Source: Pseudomonas sihuiensis
GTDB lineage: Bacteria > Pseudomonadota > Gammaproteobacteria > Pseudomonadales > Pseudomonadaceae
Direction of reading: 5' to 3'
Assembly: GCF_900106015.1 (NCBI RefSeq)
Contig: NZ_LT629797.1
Location: 2,542,001-2,606,000, forward strand
DNA length: 64,000 nt
In this document: piece after piece, positions 16,310 to 24,140 of the stretch
How positions within the stretch are numbered: position 1 is the first letter of the stretch
Layout: each line of letters begins with the position of its first letter
Made by a program: the position numbers and the translations under genes
Notes under the pieces: model-generated
Told to the model about the DNA's origin: nothing
The model's database searches: none
What the model saw: only the letters and a program-made list of their open reading frames with translations

Positions 16310-17284
16310 ATGAACCTCAAACGTAAGTTGCTTCTCGCCACACTTCCGCTAGCGCTCGGTCTGTCCTCCTTCGTACAGGCCGAGATGACCCTGAAGATTG
16401 CCGAAATCCACCCTGCTGGCTACCCGACCGTAGTCGCCATGGAAAACCTCGGCAAGAAGCTGGAAGCTGCCACCAACGGCGATATCAAGTCCCGCATGTT
16501 CGCCGGCGGCGTTCTCGGCTCCGAGAAGGAAGTCATCGAGCAGACCCAGATCGGCGCCGTCCAGCTGACCCGCGTCAGCCTCGGTTCGGTCGGTTCGGTG
16601 GTTCCGGCCACCAACGTGTTCAACATGCCGTTCGTGTTCCGCGACGTCGACCACATGCGCAAGATCATCGACGGTGAGATCGGCCAGGAAATCCTCGACG
16701 CCATCACCAACTCCGACTTCAACATGGTCGGTCTGGCATGGATGGACGGCGGCAGCCGCAGCCTCTACACCAAGAAGCCGATACGCAGCATCGAAGACCT
16801 GAAAGGTATGAAGATCCGCGTAATGGGCAACCCGCTGTTCATCGACACCCTCAACGCCATGGGTGCAAACGGCATCGCCATGGACACCGGTGAAATCTTC
16901 AGTGCCCTGCAGAGCGGCGTGATCGACGGCGCCGAGAACAATCCGCCCACCCTGCTCGAGCACAACCATTTCCGCTCCGCCAAGTACTACACCCAGACCC
17001 ACCACCTGATCCTGCCCGAGCCGTTGCTGATGTCCAAGACCACCTGGAACAAGCTGACACCGGAACAGCAGGAACTAGTCAAGAAACTGGCCAAGGAAGC
17101 GCAACTGGAAGAGCGCCAACTGTGGGACGAGAAAAGCGCCAGCAGCGTAGAGAAACTCAAGGCTGAAGGCGTCGAATTCATCAAAATCGATACCAAGCCC
17201 TTCTACGACGCGACCGCCCCGGTTCGTGAGAAGTACGGCGCGCAGTTCGTTGAACTGATTCAGCGTATCGAAGCCGTTCAGTAA
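16310..17284 (+). CDS. dctP: TRAP transporter solute-binding protein DctP
   Basis: A 324-residue periplasmic binding protein with a cleavable signal peptide (about 24 residues, ending VQA before EMTLKIAEIHP). DctP motifs include GGVLGSEKEVIEQTQIG, DLKGMKIRVMGNP with the conserved ligand-contacting Arg, and ALQSGVIDGAENNPPTLLEH. It captures an acidic sugar for the DctQM permease; hexuronates are the likely ligands given udh upstream. A GGAG site lies 12 bases upstream of the ATG. It is followed by dctQ after 59 bases. Confidence 0.9.
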   Translation: MNLKRKLLLATLPLALGLSSFVQAEMTLKIAEIHPAGYPTVVAMENLGKKLEAATNGDIKSRMFAGGVLGSEKEVIEQTQIGAVQLTRVSLGSVGSVVPATNVFNMPFVFRDVDHMRKIIDGEIGQEILDAITNSDFNMVGLAWMDGGSRSLYTKKPIRSIEDLKGMKIRVMGNPLFIDTLNAMGANGIAMDTGEIFSALQSGVIDGAENNPPTLLEHNHFRSAKYYTQTHHLILPEPLLMSKTTWNKLTPEQQELVKKLAKEAQLEERQLWDEKSASSVEKLKAEGVEFIKIDTKPFYDATAPVREKYGAQFVELIQRIEAVQ

Positions 17285-17343
17285 TCCACGCGCAAGCGCG
17301 CGGCGCCGGCACCTCGCCTGCGCCGCGCAACCGGTGAAGTCTC

Positions 17344-17871
17344 ATGAAAAACCTGGTTCTGGGCGTCAATGACGCCATCTACCGTGCCTGTATCGCGACC
17401 GCCGGCCTGGCGATCGTGATCATGGCTTTGATCATCCCCTGGGGCGTATTCAGCCGTTACGTGCTGGGTCAAGGACTGGGCTGGCCCGAGCCGATTTCAG
17501 TGCTATTGATGGTGCTGTTCACCTTCGTCGGAGCCGCTGCCGGCTACCGCGCGGGTGCCCACATGGCCGTGACCTCACTGACCGATCGCCTGCCACAAAC
17601 CCTGGCACCGCTGATCACATTGTTCGTACGTCTGGTCATGGGCGGCATCGCGCTGTTCATGCTGATTTGGGGTTACAAGCTCTGCGTAGCGACCTGGAAC
17701 CAGTACCTCAGCACCCTGCCCTCGGTACGCGTCGGCATCAGCTACATGCCAATCCCGGTGGGCGGTTTCATCACCCTCCTGTTCGTCATCGAACAACTGC
17801 TGTACGGCGATCAACATAAGCGCCGTGCCGTCGACTTCGAACACACTGAAGATTCCAAGGAGGCCGCGTAA
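17344..17871 (+). CDS. dctQ: TRAP transporter small permease DctQ
   Basis: A 175-residue inner-membrane protein with four predicted helices. The family motif region is WPEPISVLLMVLFTFVGAAAGYR and MAVTSLTDRLP. DctQ associates with DctM to form the sodium-driven TRAP permease. It is translated immediately before dctM, whose ATG comes right after its stop codon. Size and position are canonical. Confidence 0.9.
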   Translation: MKNLVLGVNDAIYRACIATAGLAIVIMALIIPWGVFSRYVLGQGLGWPEPISVLLMVLFTFVGAAAGYRAGAHMAVTSLTDRLPQTLAPLITLFVRLVMGGIALFMLIWGYKLCVATWNQYLSTLPSVRVGISYMPIPVGGFITLLFVIEQLLYGDQHKRRAVDFEHTEDSKEAA

Positions 17872-19152
17872 ATGGATGCCGCCATTCTTTTAGGCAGTTT
17901 CATTGTCCTTATCCTGCTACGCGTCCCCGTTGCTTATTCGCTTGGCGTTTCCGCACTGATCGGCGCCTGGTGGATCGATATCCCCCTGCACGCGGTGATG
18001 ATCCAGATCGCCGGTGGCGTGAACAAATTCTCCCTGCTGGCCATTCCGTTCTTTGTCCTGGCCGGCGCGATCATGGCCGAGGGTGGCATGGCCCGGCGCC
18101 TGGTGGCGTTTGCCGGGGTGTTGATCGGCTTCGTCCGCGGCGGCCTGTCACTGGTCAACATCACCGCCTCGACCTTCTTCGGCGCCATCTCCGGCTCCTC
18201 CCTGGCCGATACCGCCTCGGTTGGTTCGGTGCTGATCCCGGAAATGGAAAAGAAGGGCTACCCACGTGAGTTCGCCACCGCCGTCACCGTCTCCGGCTCG
18301 GTACAGGCGCTGCTCACCCCGCCCAGCCACAACTCGGTGATCTACTCGCTAGCGGCCGGTGGCACCGTATCCATCGCCGCGCTGTTCGTGGCCGGTATCG
18401 GCCCGGGTCTGCTGATGAGCGTAACCCTGGCCACGCTGTGCCTGTGGTTCGCCAAGAAGCGCAACTACCCGAAAGGCGAAGTGATTCCGCTGCGCCAGGC
18501 GCTGAAGATCTGCGTGGAAGCACTGTGGGGCCTGATGACCATGTTCATCATCCTCGGCGGCATCCTCAGTGGCGTGTTTACCGCCACCGAATCAGCGGCT
18601 GTCGCGGTGGTCTGGGCGTTCTTCGTGACCATGTTCATCTACCGCGACTACAAGTGGCGTGAACTGCCGAAGATGCTGCACCGCACCGTGCGCACACTGT
18701 CGATCGTGATGATCCTCATCGCCTTTGCAGCCGCGTTCGGCTACATCATGACCCTGATGCAGATTCCGTCGAAGATCACCACTGCGTTCCTGACCTTCTC
18801 GGACAACCGCTACGTGATCCTGATGTGCGTCAACTTCATGTTGCTGGTGCTGGGCACGCTGATGGACATGGCGCCGCTGATCCTGATCCTCACCCCGATT
18901 CTGCTGCCGGTGGTGACCTCCTTCGGCGTCGATCCGGTGCACTTCGGCATGATCATGCTGGTCAACCTCGGTATTGGACTGATCACGCCACCGGTAGGTG
19001 CGGTACTCTTCGTTGGCGCCGCGATCGGCAAGGTCACCATCGAGAACACCGTGAAGGCACTGCTGCCGTTCTACATGGCGCTGTTCGCCGTGCTGATGGC
19101 CGTTACCTACATCCCTGCCATTTCGCTGTGGCTGCCCAGCGTCGTGCTCTGA
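17872..19152 (+). CDS. dctM: TRAP transporter large permease DctM
   Basis: A 426-residue permease with about 12 hydrophobic segments. It has the DctM signatures FSLLAIPFFVLAGAIMAEGG, ISGSSLADTASVGSVLIPEM and LGTLMDMAPLILILTPILLP. It forms the transport channel of the TRAP system with DctP and DctQ, moving a carboxylate into the cytosol with sodium. It directly abuts dctQ, and two hairpins follow at 19180-19230, ending the hexuronate transport operon. Confidence 0.93.
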   Translation: MDAAILLGSFIVLILLRVPVAYSLGVSALIGAWWIDIPLHAVMIQIAGGVNKFSLLAIPFFVLAGAIMAEGGMARRLVAFAGVLIGFVRGGLSLVNITASTFFGAISGSSLADTASVGSVLIPEMEKKGYPREFATAVTVSGSVQALLTPPSHNSVIYSLAAGGTVSIAALFVAGIGPGLLMSVTLATLCLWFAKKRNYPKGEVIPLRQALKICVEALWGLMTMFIILGGILSGVFTATESAAVAVVWAFFVTMFIYRDYKWRELPKMLHRTVRTLSIVMILIAFAAAFGYIMTLMQIPSKITTAFLTFSDNRYVILMCVNFMLLVLGTLMDMAPLILILTPILLPVVTSFGVDPVHFGMIMLVNLGIGLITPPVGAVLFVGAAIGKVTIENTVKALLPFYMALFAVLMAVTYIPAISLWLPSVVL

Positions 19153-19179
19153 TTCAGTGATCGCAGGCATTGATTAGCC

Positions 19180-19230
19180 GCCCCGCTTGCGGGGCTACCT
19201 CATCCAACCCGAGCCGCCGCCTGGCGGCTC
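19180..19230 (+). terminator. two tandem hairpins after dctM
   Basis: GCCCCGC-TT-GCGGGGC (19180-19195) and GAGCCGCC-GCCT-GGCGGCTC (19211-19230), the second followed by TCGCTTT. Together they probably end the udh-lactonase-TRAP transcript before the permease gene at 19260. Confidence 0.7.
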
Positions 19231-19259
19231 TCGCTTTAGTAAGGACGTATCGCCCTGCC

Positions 19260-20162
19260 ATGTCAGCAACCCCGTTTTCCCGGCATATCGCCGCGCTGAT
19301 CCTCGCCACCCTGGCCTGCTCCTTCGCTGGCAACCACATCGCCGCGCGTATCGCCTTCGACCACGACACTGGTCTGCTGATGGCCATGCTCTGCCGCTCC
19401 GGGGGCACCCTGCTGGTACTCGCAGCGCTGGTGCTGTGGCAACGTGACTCGCTGCGCCTGAGCCGCAGCACATGGGGCTGGCAGTTGGTGCTGGGGCTGC
19501 TGATCGCGGTGCAAAGCTTTTGCATCTACTCGGCAGTGGCACGCATCCCGGTAGGCCTGGCATTGCTGGTGGTGAACCTCTCGCCGATTCTCCTGGCGCT
19601 GCTCACCTGGGCACTCGGTGGCGCGGCGCCAACCGGCCGCGCCGCAATGATCATGGGCCTGATCCTGTTCGGTCTGGTGCTGGTGCTGGATGTGCCGGCG
19701 CGCCTGTCCGGCGAGGCTCAGCTCGACGCGCGCTGGGTCGAAGGGGTGCTGTTCAGCCTGACTGCTGCGGGGGTCTTCGCCGTTGCACTATGGATTACCG
19801 AACATCGGCTGTCAGTCATGCCCGGACGGGTGCGCAGCATGCTGACCATGGCGGTGGTCTTCAGTGCCTCGGCCCTGGCCGGTGCCAGCGGTGCACTACC
19901 CGGCGGCCTGGGTCTGCCCAACGCGGCGGCCGGCTGGATCGCCCTGGCGTGCCTGGTACTGCTCTATGGCACAGCGTTCTCGATGCTGTTCATCCTGATG
20001 CCGCGCCTGGACATTGCCCGCAACGCGCCGGTGATGAACATGGAACCAGTAGCCGGCATGCTGCTGGGTTGGCTGGTGCTCGGCCAGTTGCTCGGCCCGC
20101 TGCAGGTGCTCGGCGGGCTGATCGTGGTGGGCGGGATTGTCTTGCTGGCTTACCGCCGCTAG
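19260..20162 (+). CDS. EamA/DMT family permease
   Basis: A 300-residue membrane protein with about ten helices in two EamA repeats. The first starts FSRHIAALILATLACSFAGN, and the C-terminal half contains MNMEPVAGMLLGWLVLGQLL, typical of DMT transporters. Substrates range over metabolites, amino acids and sugars, and none can be assigned. It sits between the TRAP operon and the convergent gntR gene but is separated by hairpins from dctM, so membership in the hexuronate system is uncertain. The ATG at 19260 is preferred to starts further upstream. Confidence 0.85.
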   Translation: MSATPFSRHIAALILATLACSFAGNHIAARIAFDHDTGLLMAMLCRSGGTLLVLAALVLWQRDSLRLSRSTWGWQLVLGLLIAVQSFCIYSAVARIPVGLALLVVNLSPILLALLTWALGGAAPTGRAAMIMGLILFGLVLVLDVPARLSGEAQLDARWVEGVLFSLTAAGVFAVALWITEHRLSVMPGRVRSMLTMAVVFSASALAGASGALPGGLGLPNAAAGWIALACLVLLYGTAFSMLFILMPRLDIARNAPVMNMEPVAGMLLGWLVLGQLLGPLQVLGGLIVVGGIVLLAYRR

Positions 20163-20169
20163 CGGCTGC

Positions 20170-20925
20170 TCAGCCGTGCAGCGCTTCGGCCTCGGCCGCT
20201 TCGTGCGCCTGACGCAAGCGCTCGCGGCTGTTGGTCAGGTGCAGACGCATGGCCGCACGCGCCGCTTCGGCATCCTGACGCGCAATGGCCTCGAAGATCT
20301 GCTCGTGCTCACGCTCCAGGCGCGCCATGTAGTGGGCCTGATCGTCACGCGCCAGGCTGGCGGAATTGACCCGGGTACGCGGGATGATGCTGGTACCCAG
20401 ATGACTGAGAATATCGGTGAAGTAACGGTTGCCGGTGGCCTCGGCAATACGCAGATGAAAATGAAAGTCCGAGGACACGGCATCGCTGGCATGCATCGCG
20501 CTCTCGTTGATGGCATCCAGTGCCTCGCGAATGGCCTTCAGCTGCGCGTCATTACGACGCTGAGCCGCCATCCCGGCAGACTCCACCTCGAGACTGATAC
20601 GCAGCTCAAGAATGGCCAGCACGTCGCGCAGGGTGACGATGGTCGCCGGGTCGATGCGAAAACCGCTGGCACTGGGCGTGTCCAGCACGAAAGTACCGAT
20701 GCCATGACGGGTCTCGACCAGACCGGCTGCCTGCAAACGCGACAGAGCCTCGCGCACCACGGTACGGCTGACGCCCTGCTCTTCCATGATCGCCGACTCC
20801 GTCGGCAGCTTCTCACCGCGCTTGATCAGCCCATCGCGAATGCGCTGCGACAGATCGGCTACCAGCTCCTGGGCCAGGCTGCGGTGCTTGCGACGAGCAC
20901 GAGGTTGAGCGTTTTGCGTTTCCAT
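20170..20925 (-). CDS. FadR-type GntR-family transcriptional regulator
   Basis: A 251-residue regulator. The winged helix spans about residues 14-78 (LPTESAIMEEQGVSRTVVRE, ALSRLQAAGLVETRHGIGTF). The helical FCD ligand domain, with metal-type His/Asp positions (DFHFHLRIAEATGN, HEQIFEAIARQD), fills the rest. FadR/UxuR-like members control sugar-acid catabolism. It is convergent with the DMT gene and divergent from the aldose epimerase-like gene. A TTGTACGATGA site in its own promoter resembles sites before lacI and udh, so it may control the whole hexuronate region; inference. Confidence 0.88.
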   Translation of the reverse strand: METQNAQPRARRKHRSLAQELVADLSQRIRDGLIKRGEKLPTESAIMEEQGVSRTVVREALSRLQAAGLVETRHGIGTFVLDTPSASGFRIDPATIVTLRDVLAILELRISLEVESAGMAAQRRNDAQLKAIREALDAINESAMHASDAVSSDFHFHLRIAEATGNRYFTDILSHLGTSIIPRTRVNSASLARDDQAHYMARLEREHEQIFEAIARQDAEAARAAMRLHLTNSRERLRQAHEAAEAEALHG

Positions 20926-20981
20926 GGTGGACGGACTCTCGACTTAAGACTTGAGGCTTTGCCGTAATGATAGCCCAGCAG

Positions 20982-20992
20982 TTGTACGATGA
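20982..20992. promoter_or_regulatory. candidate FadR/GntR-type site between gntR and epimerase genes
   Basis: TTGTACGATGA shares the pattern TTGTnnnAyrA with sites before lacI (14163) and udh (14418-14428, minus strand). It lies midway between the two divergent starts and suits autoregulation. Binding is inferred. Confidence 0.45.
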
Positions 20993-21032
20993 CACTATGA
21001 ATTCCCGACAAATAACGCCCTAGGAGCGTCAA

Positions 21033-21908
21033 ATGCCAACGACTCTGCTGACCCTGCGCGATAGCCTGACACAGTTGACTCTCGCCCCGGAACTGGGCGC
21101 AAGCCTGGTCAACTGGGTGCGCCTCAGCGACGGCCAGCCACTGCTTCGTCACAGCGACGAACAGGCGCTGGCTGCCGCCAATCCCAGACGCCTGGCCTGC
21201 TACCCGTTGCTACCCTGGTCCAACCGCATTGGCGGCGGCGGTTTCGCCACCCCTGACGGCTGGCAAGCGCTGGGCGCCAACACCGAACACGAAGCACTGC
21301 CGATACACGGCAGTGCCTGGCAACAACCCTGGAAGATAGTCAATGCGACGTCCGACAGCGCCAGCCTGGAACTGCAGAGCCAATCGCCCTTTCCCTATCA
21401 CGCCACTCTCGACGTACAACTCACTGACGGCTGTCTGCGCCTGACGTTACAAGCCACACATCTCGGCGAGCAGCCCACCTGGTATGGACTCGGTCTGCAT
21501 CCTTATCTGCCGCGCACTGCACACACGCGCGTGCAGGCGCAAGCAGGCGGCGTCTGGTTGTGTAGCGAGGACAAACTGTCCAGCCAGTGGGTCGAATTAC
21601 CGCAGGCCTGGAACTTCTCCGAACCCACCTTGTTGCCGCAGCAACTTGTCGATAATGCGTTCACCCAATGGCCGGGGCGCGCTCGCATCATTCAACCGGA
21701 TGCAGGTTATCAACTCATCTGCGAGGCACAGGGCAGCGATATGTTTCTGTTGTTCTGCCCACAGGCGCAGAACTTCTTCTGCTTCGAGCCCGTCACCCAC
21801 CCGGTCAACGCCCACCATCTGCCGGGACAACCGGGGCTACGATTACTGGCCGCGGAGCAAAGTGTTCAGATGAGTTTCAGCCTGCACTACCAGACGCTGG
21901 CAGACTGA
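21033..21908 (+). CDS. aldose 1-epimerase family protein (GalM-like)
   Basis: A 291-residue beta-sandwich protein of the galactose mutarotase superfamily. It has PLLPWSNRIGGGGFATPDG early, the catalytic His region EALPIHGSAWQQPW (about 88-101), YGLGLHPYLPR with the second His, and FCFEPVTHPVNA with the catalytic Glu. It could interconvert anomers of hexuronates or related sugars, which would fit the neighbouring hexuronate module, but many family members act on other sugars. It is divergent from gntR. Confidence 0.85.
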   Translation: MPTTLLTLRDSLTQLTLAPELGASLVNWVRLSDGQPLLRHSDEQALAAANPRRLACYPLLPWSNRIGGGGFATPDGWQALGANTEHEALPIHGSAWQQPWKIVNATSDSASLELQSQSPFPYHATLDVQLTDGCLRLTLQATHLGEQPTWYGLGLHPYLPRTAHTRVQAQAGGVWLCSEDKLSSQWVELPQAWNFSEPTLLPQQLVDNAFTQWPGRARIIQPDAGYQLICEAQGSDMFLLFCPQAQNFFCFEPVTHPVNAHHLPGQPGLRLLAAEQSVQMSFSLHYQTLAD

Positions 21909-22152
21909 TCACTGGACATTCAAAGGGCGTTGGCGATAATACTCGCCAGTTGCCCAATGCAACTTTTCTCGGAAAAAAGTTACAAATAGATAAGTAACTG
22001 AAGAGAAAGGAGAAAGATGCAAAGCGTGGAACTTTGCAAACTGTTCTCCCCGCCAACCAAGGCAAAGCACTTTAGATTGATCCCTCAGCGCAACAGTGAA
22101 ACCTGGTGTTTCGGCTGTTGTGTGGGTCGATCACAACCTACAGGTAAAAACA

Positions 22153-22374
22153 GTGACGAAAGACGAACTGCGCGCCGAACTCGAGCGCCAGGCGCAGCGT
22201 TACAAGGATGTATACGGCGGAGAAGTCATCACCTACGCCGCCCAGCCGGACCCCGACCGCAAACCCTGGCGCAAGAAGCCCAGCCTGCTCGACCAGGCCT
22301 TCGAGAAAGAAATCGAGAAAATCGAGAAAGAACGCCAGGACAAGCAGGACGCAGCCGACGAAACCGCCGGCTAG
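22153..22374 (+). CDS. conserved small charged protein, unknown function
   Basis: A 73-residue protein starting at GTG, very rich in charged residues: TKDELRAELERQAQRYKDVY, then a proline-rich RKPWRKKPS linker, then a helical EKEIEKIEKERQDK segment. No domain is recognised. I recall similar short proteins in other Pseudomonas genomes, which with the regular codon use suggests a real gene. An in-frame upstream GTG at 22096 is possible. The 240 bases between the epimerase and this gene show nothing else. Confidence 0.6.
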   Translation: MTKDELRAELERQAQRYKDVYGGEVITYAAQPDPDRKPWRKKPSLLDQAFEKEIEKIEKERQDKQDAADETAG

Positions 22375-22429
22375 CGACACGCCGCCCCAGGCTCCCCGTA
22401 GCCGGTGAAGTTCTGGAACAGGTTTTCTA

Positions 22430-22490
22430 CCGTCACTCCCGCGAAGGCGGGAGTCCAATTGCTCTTGAGCCGCCTCCGCGGGAATGACGG
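22430..22490. repeat. inverted-repeat pair of the CCGTCATTCCCGCG type
   Basis: A 21-base arm at 22430-22450 (CCGTCACTCCCGCG then AAGGCGG) faces an inverted copy at 22470-22490 (CCGCCTCCGCGG then GAATGACGG) with two mismatches. The motif resembles widely scattered short palindromic repeats of proteobacteria. It lies between convergent genes and may act as a bidirectional terminator. Confidence 0.7.
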
Positions 22491-22506
22491 CTTTTCCAGC
22501 ACTTAC

Positions 22507-23982
22507 CTAACGCTTCCTGCTACCCGTCAGCGAGCCCATGAGCCCCCGCACCAGCTGCCGACCAATCTGGTTGGCGGCCTGGCGCAGCGCGCTCTTCATC
22601 GCGCTGCCAATCAGATCACTGGCCATATCGCCCAGCCCCGGCTCCGCCTTCCGCTTCTCTGCCGGCTCGACTGGCTCGACATTGCGAGCCTGCTCCGCAC
22701 GCGCGGTGAGCAGCTCATAGGCCGACTCGCGATCGACAGGCTTGTCGTAGCGCCCAGCCAGCGGCGACTGACGCACCAATGCCGCACGTTCGACCTCATT
22801 CAGCGGGCCGATACGCGACTGCGGTGGCGCGATGGCCACGCGCTGAACCATGGCCGGTGTGCCTTTTTCCTCCAGCGTGCCAACCAATGCTTCACCAATC
22901 CCCAGTTCGGTGAGCACGCTGAGCGCGCTGAATGCCGGGTTCGGGCGAAAACCATCGGCCACTGCGCGCAGGGCCTTTTGCTCCTTGGCCGTGAACGCGC
23001 GCAAGCCATGCTGAATACGCAGGCCGAGCTGAGCCAGGACATCGTCCGGCAGATCGCTCGGCGACTGGGTGACGAAATACACCCCGACGCCCTTGGAGCG
23101 AATCAGCCGCACCACCTGCTCCAGGCGCTCCTGTAGCGCCTTGGGCGTACCCTGAAAGAGCAGGTGCGCCTCGTCGAAGAACAGCGCCAGTACCGGTTTG
23201 TCGGCGTCACCGCGCTCCGGCAGTTGTTCGAACAGTTCGGCCAACAGCCACAGCAGGAAGGTTGCATACACCTTGGGCGCCTCATGAACCAGGCGGGAGG
23301 CATCGAGCAAGTGCACGCGCCCGCGACCATCGCGATCAGGGTGTAGAAGGTCTTCGAGCTGCAACGCCGGCTCGCCGAACAGGGCCTCGGCACCCTGCTG
23401 CTCCAGCCCTGCCAGACGACGTAACAACGCCTGCGCCGAGGTGCTGGTGAACAGTGCGCTGTCCGCGCCCAGCACTTGCGGATCGTCCTTGAGATAGCCG
23501 AGCAGCGCCTTCAGGTCTTTCAGGTCGAGCAGCAACAGACCTTCACGGTCAGCCACCTTGAACGCTGCGTAGAGCGCAGCCTGCTGGCTGTCAGTCAGTT
23601 CGAGCAGAGCACCGAGCAGCAGCGGGCCCATTTCGCTCAAGGTGGTGCGCAGCGGGTGGCCACTCTGGCCATGTACGTCCCACAGCGTCACCGGGTAGGC
23701 CTGCGGCTGGTGATTGAGCCAGGGCATACTGGCGATGCGCTCGGCGACCTTGCCTTGCGGTGCGCCAGCAGCGCCCAGGCCACACAGATCACCTTTGACA
23801 TCAGCGGCGAACACCGCCACCCCGGCGTCACTGAAGGTCTCGATCAGCCGTTGCAGGGTCACCGTCTTGCCGGTGCCGGTGGCACCGGCAATAAGACCGT
23901 GACGGTTGGCCAGGCGCAAAGGCTGACCAACCGCCTGGCCATCACTGCCAGCACCCAATACGAACTGTGAATTCAAAGGCAT
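22507..23982 (-). CDS. HerA-like helicase/ATPase of DUF853 family
   Basis: A 491-residue P-loop ATPase. Walker A GATGTGKT lies at about residues 33-40, followed by DVKGDLCGLG. The Walker B stretch is VLALFFDEAHLLF, and VRLIRSKGVGVYFVTQSPSD is the sensor-like segment typical of HerA/FtsK-superfamily DUF853 proteins. The C-terminal 60 residues are basic and amphipathic. These proteins are common in Proteobacteria, but their DNA or protein substrate is not settled. No nuclease partner (NurA-like) is next to it. It is a single gene, convergent with the small gene at 22153. Confidence 0.88.
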   Translation of the reverse strand: MPLNSQFVLGAGSDGQAVGQPLRLANRHGLIAGATGTGKTVTLQRLIETFSDAGVAVFAADVKGDLCGLGAAGAPQGKVAERIASMPWLNHQPQAYPVTLWDVHGQSGHPLRTTLSEMGPLLLGALLELTDSQQAALYAAFKVADREGLLLLDLKDLKALLGYLKDDPQVLGADSALFTSTSAQALLRRLAGLEQQGAEALFGEPALQLEDLLHPDRDGRGRVHLLDASRLVHEAPKVYATFLLWLLAELFEQLPERGDADKPVLALFFDEAHLLFQGTPKALQERLEQVVRLIRSKGVGVYFVTQSPSDLPDDVLAQLGLRIQHGLRAFTAKEQKALRAVADGFRPNPAFSALSVLTELGIGEALVGTLEEKGTPAMVQRVAIAPPQSRIGPLNEVERAALVRQSPLAGRYDKPVDRESAYELLTARAEQARNVEPVEPAEKRKAEPGLGDMASDLIGSAMKSALRQAANQIGRQLVRGLMGSLTGSRKR

Positions 23983-24140
23983 CTTGCCATCCCCTGGGTT
24001 AAAGCTTTACTGCAGTTATACCGATAGAAACAGCAGAACAAATACCCATCCCATCTGCCGCAACAGCCCGCGAAAACGCTCTTACAAGCGCAGCCGTGGA
24101 ATACAAGACTGGTTCCAGAGCCATCCGGACGCAAGACAAC

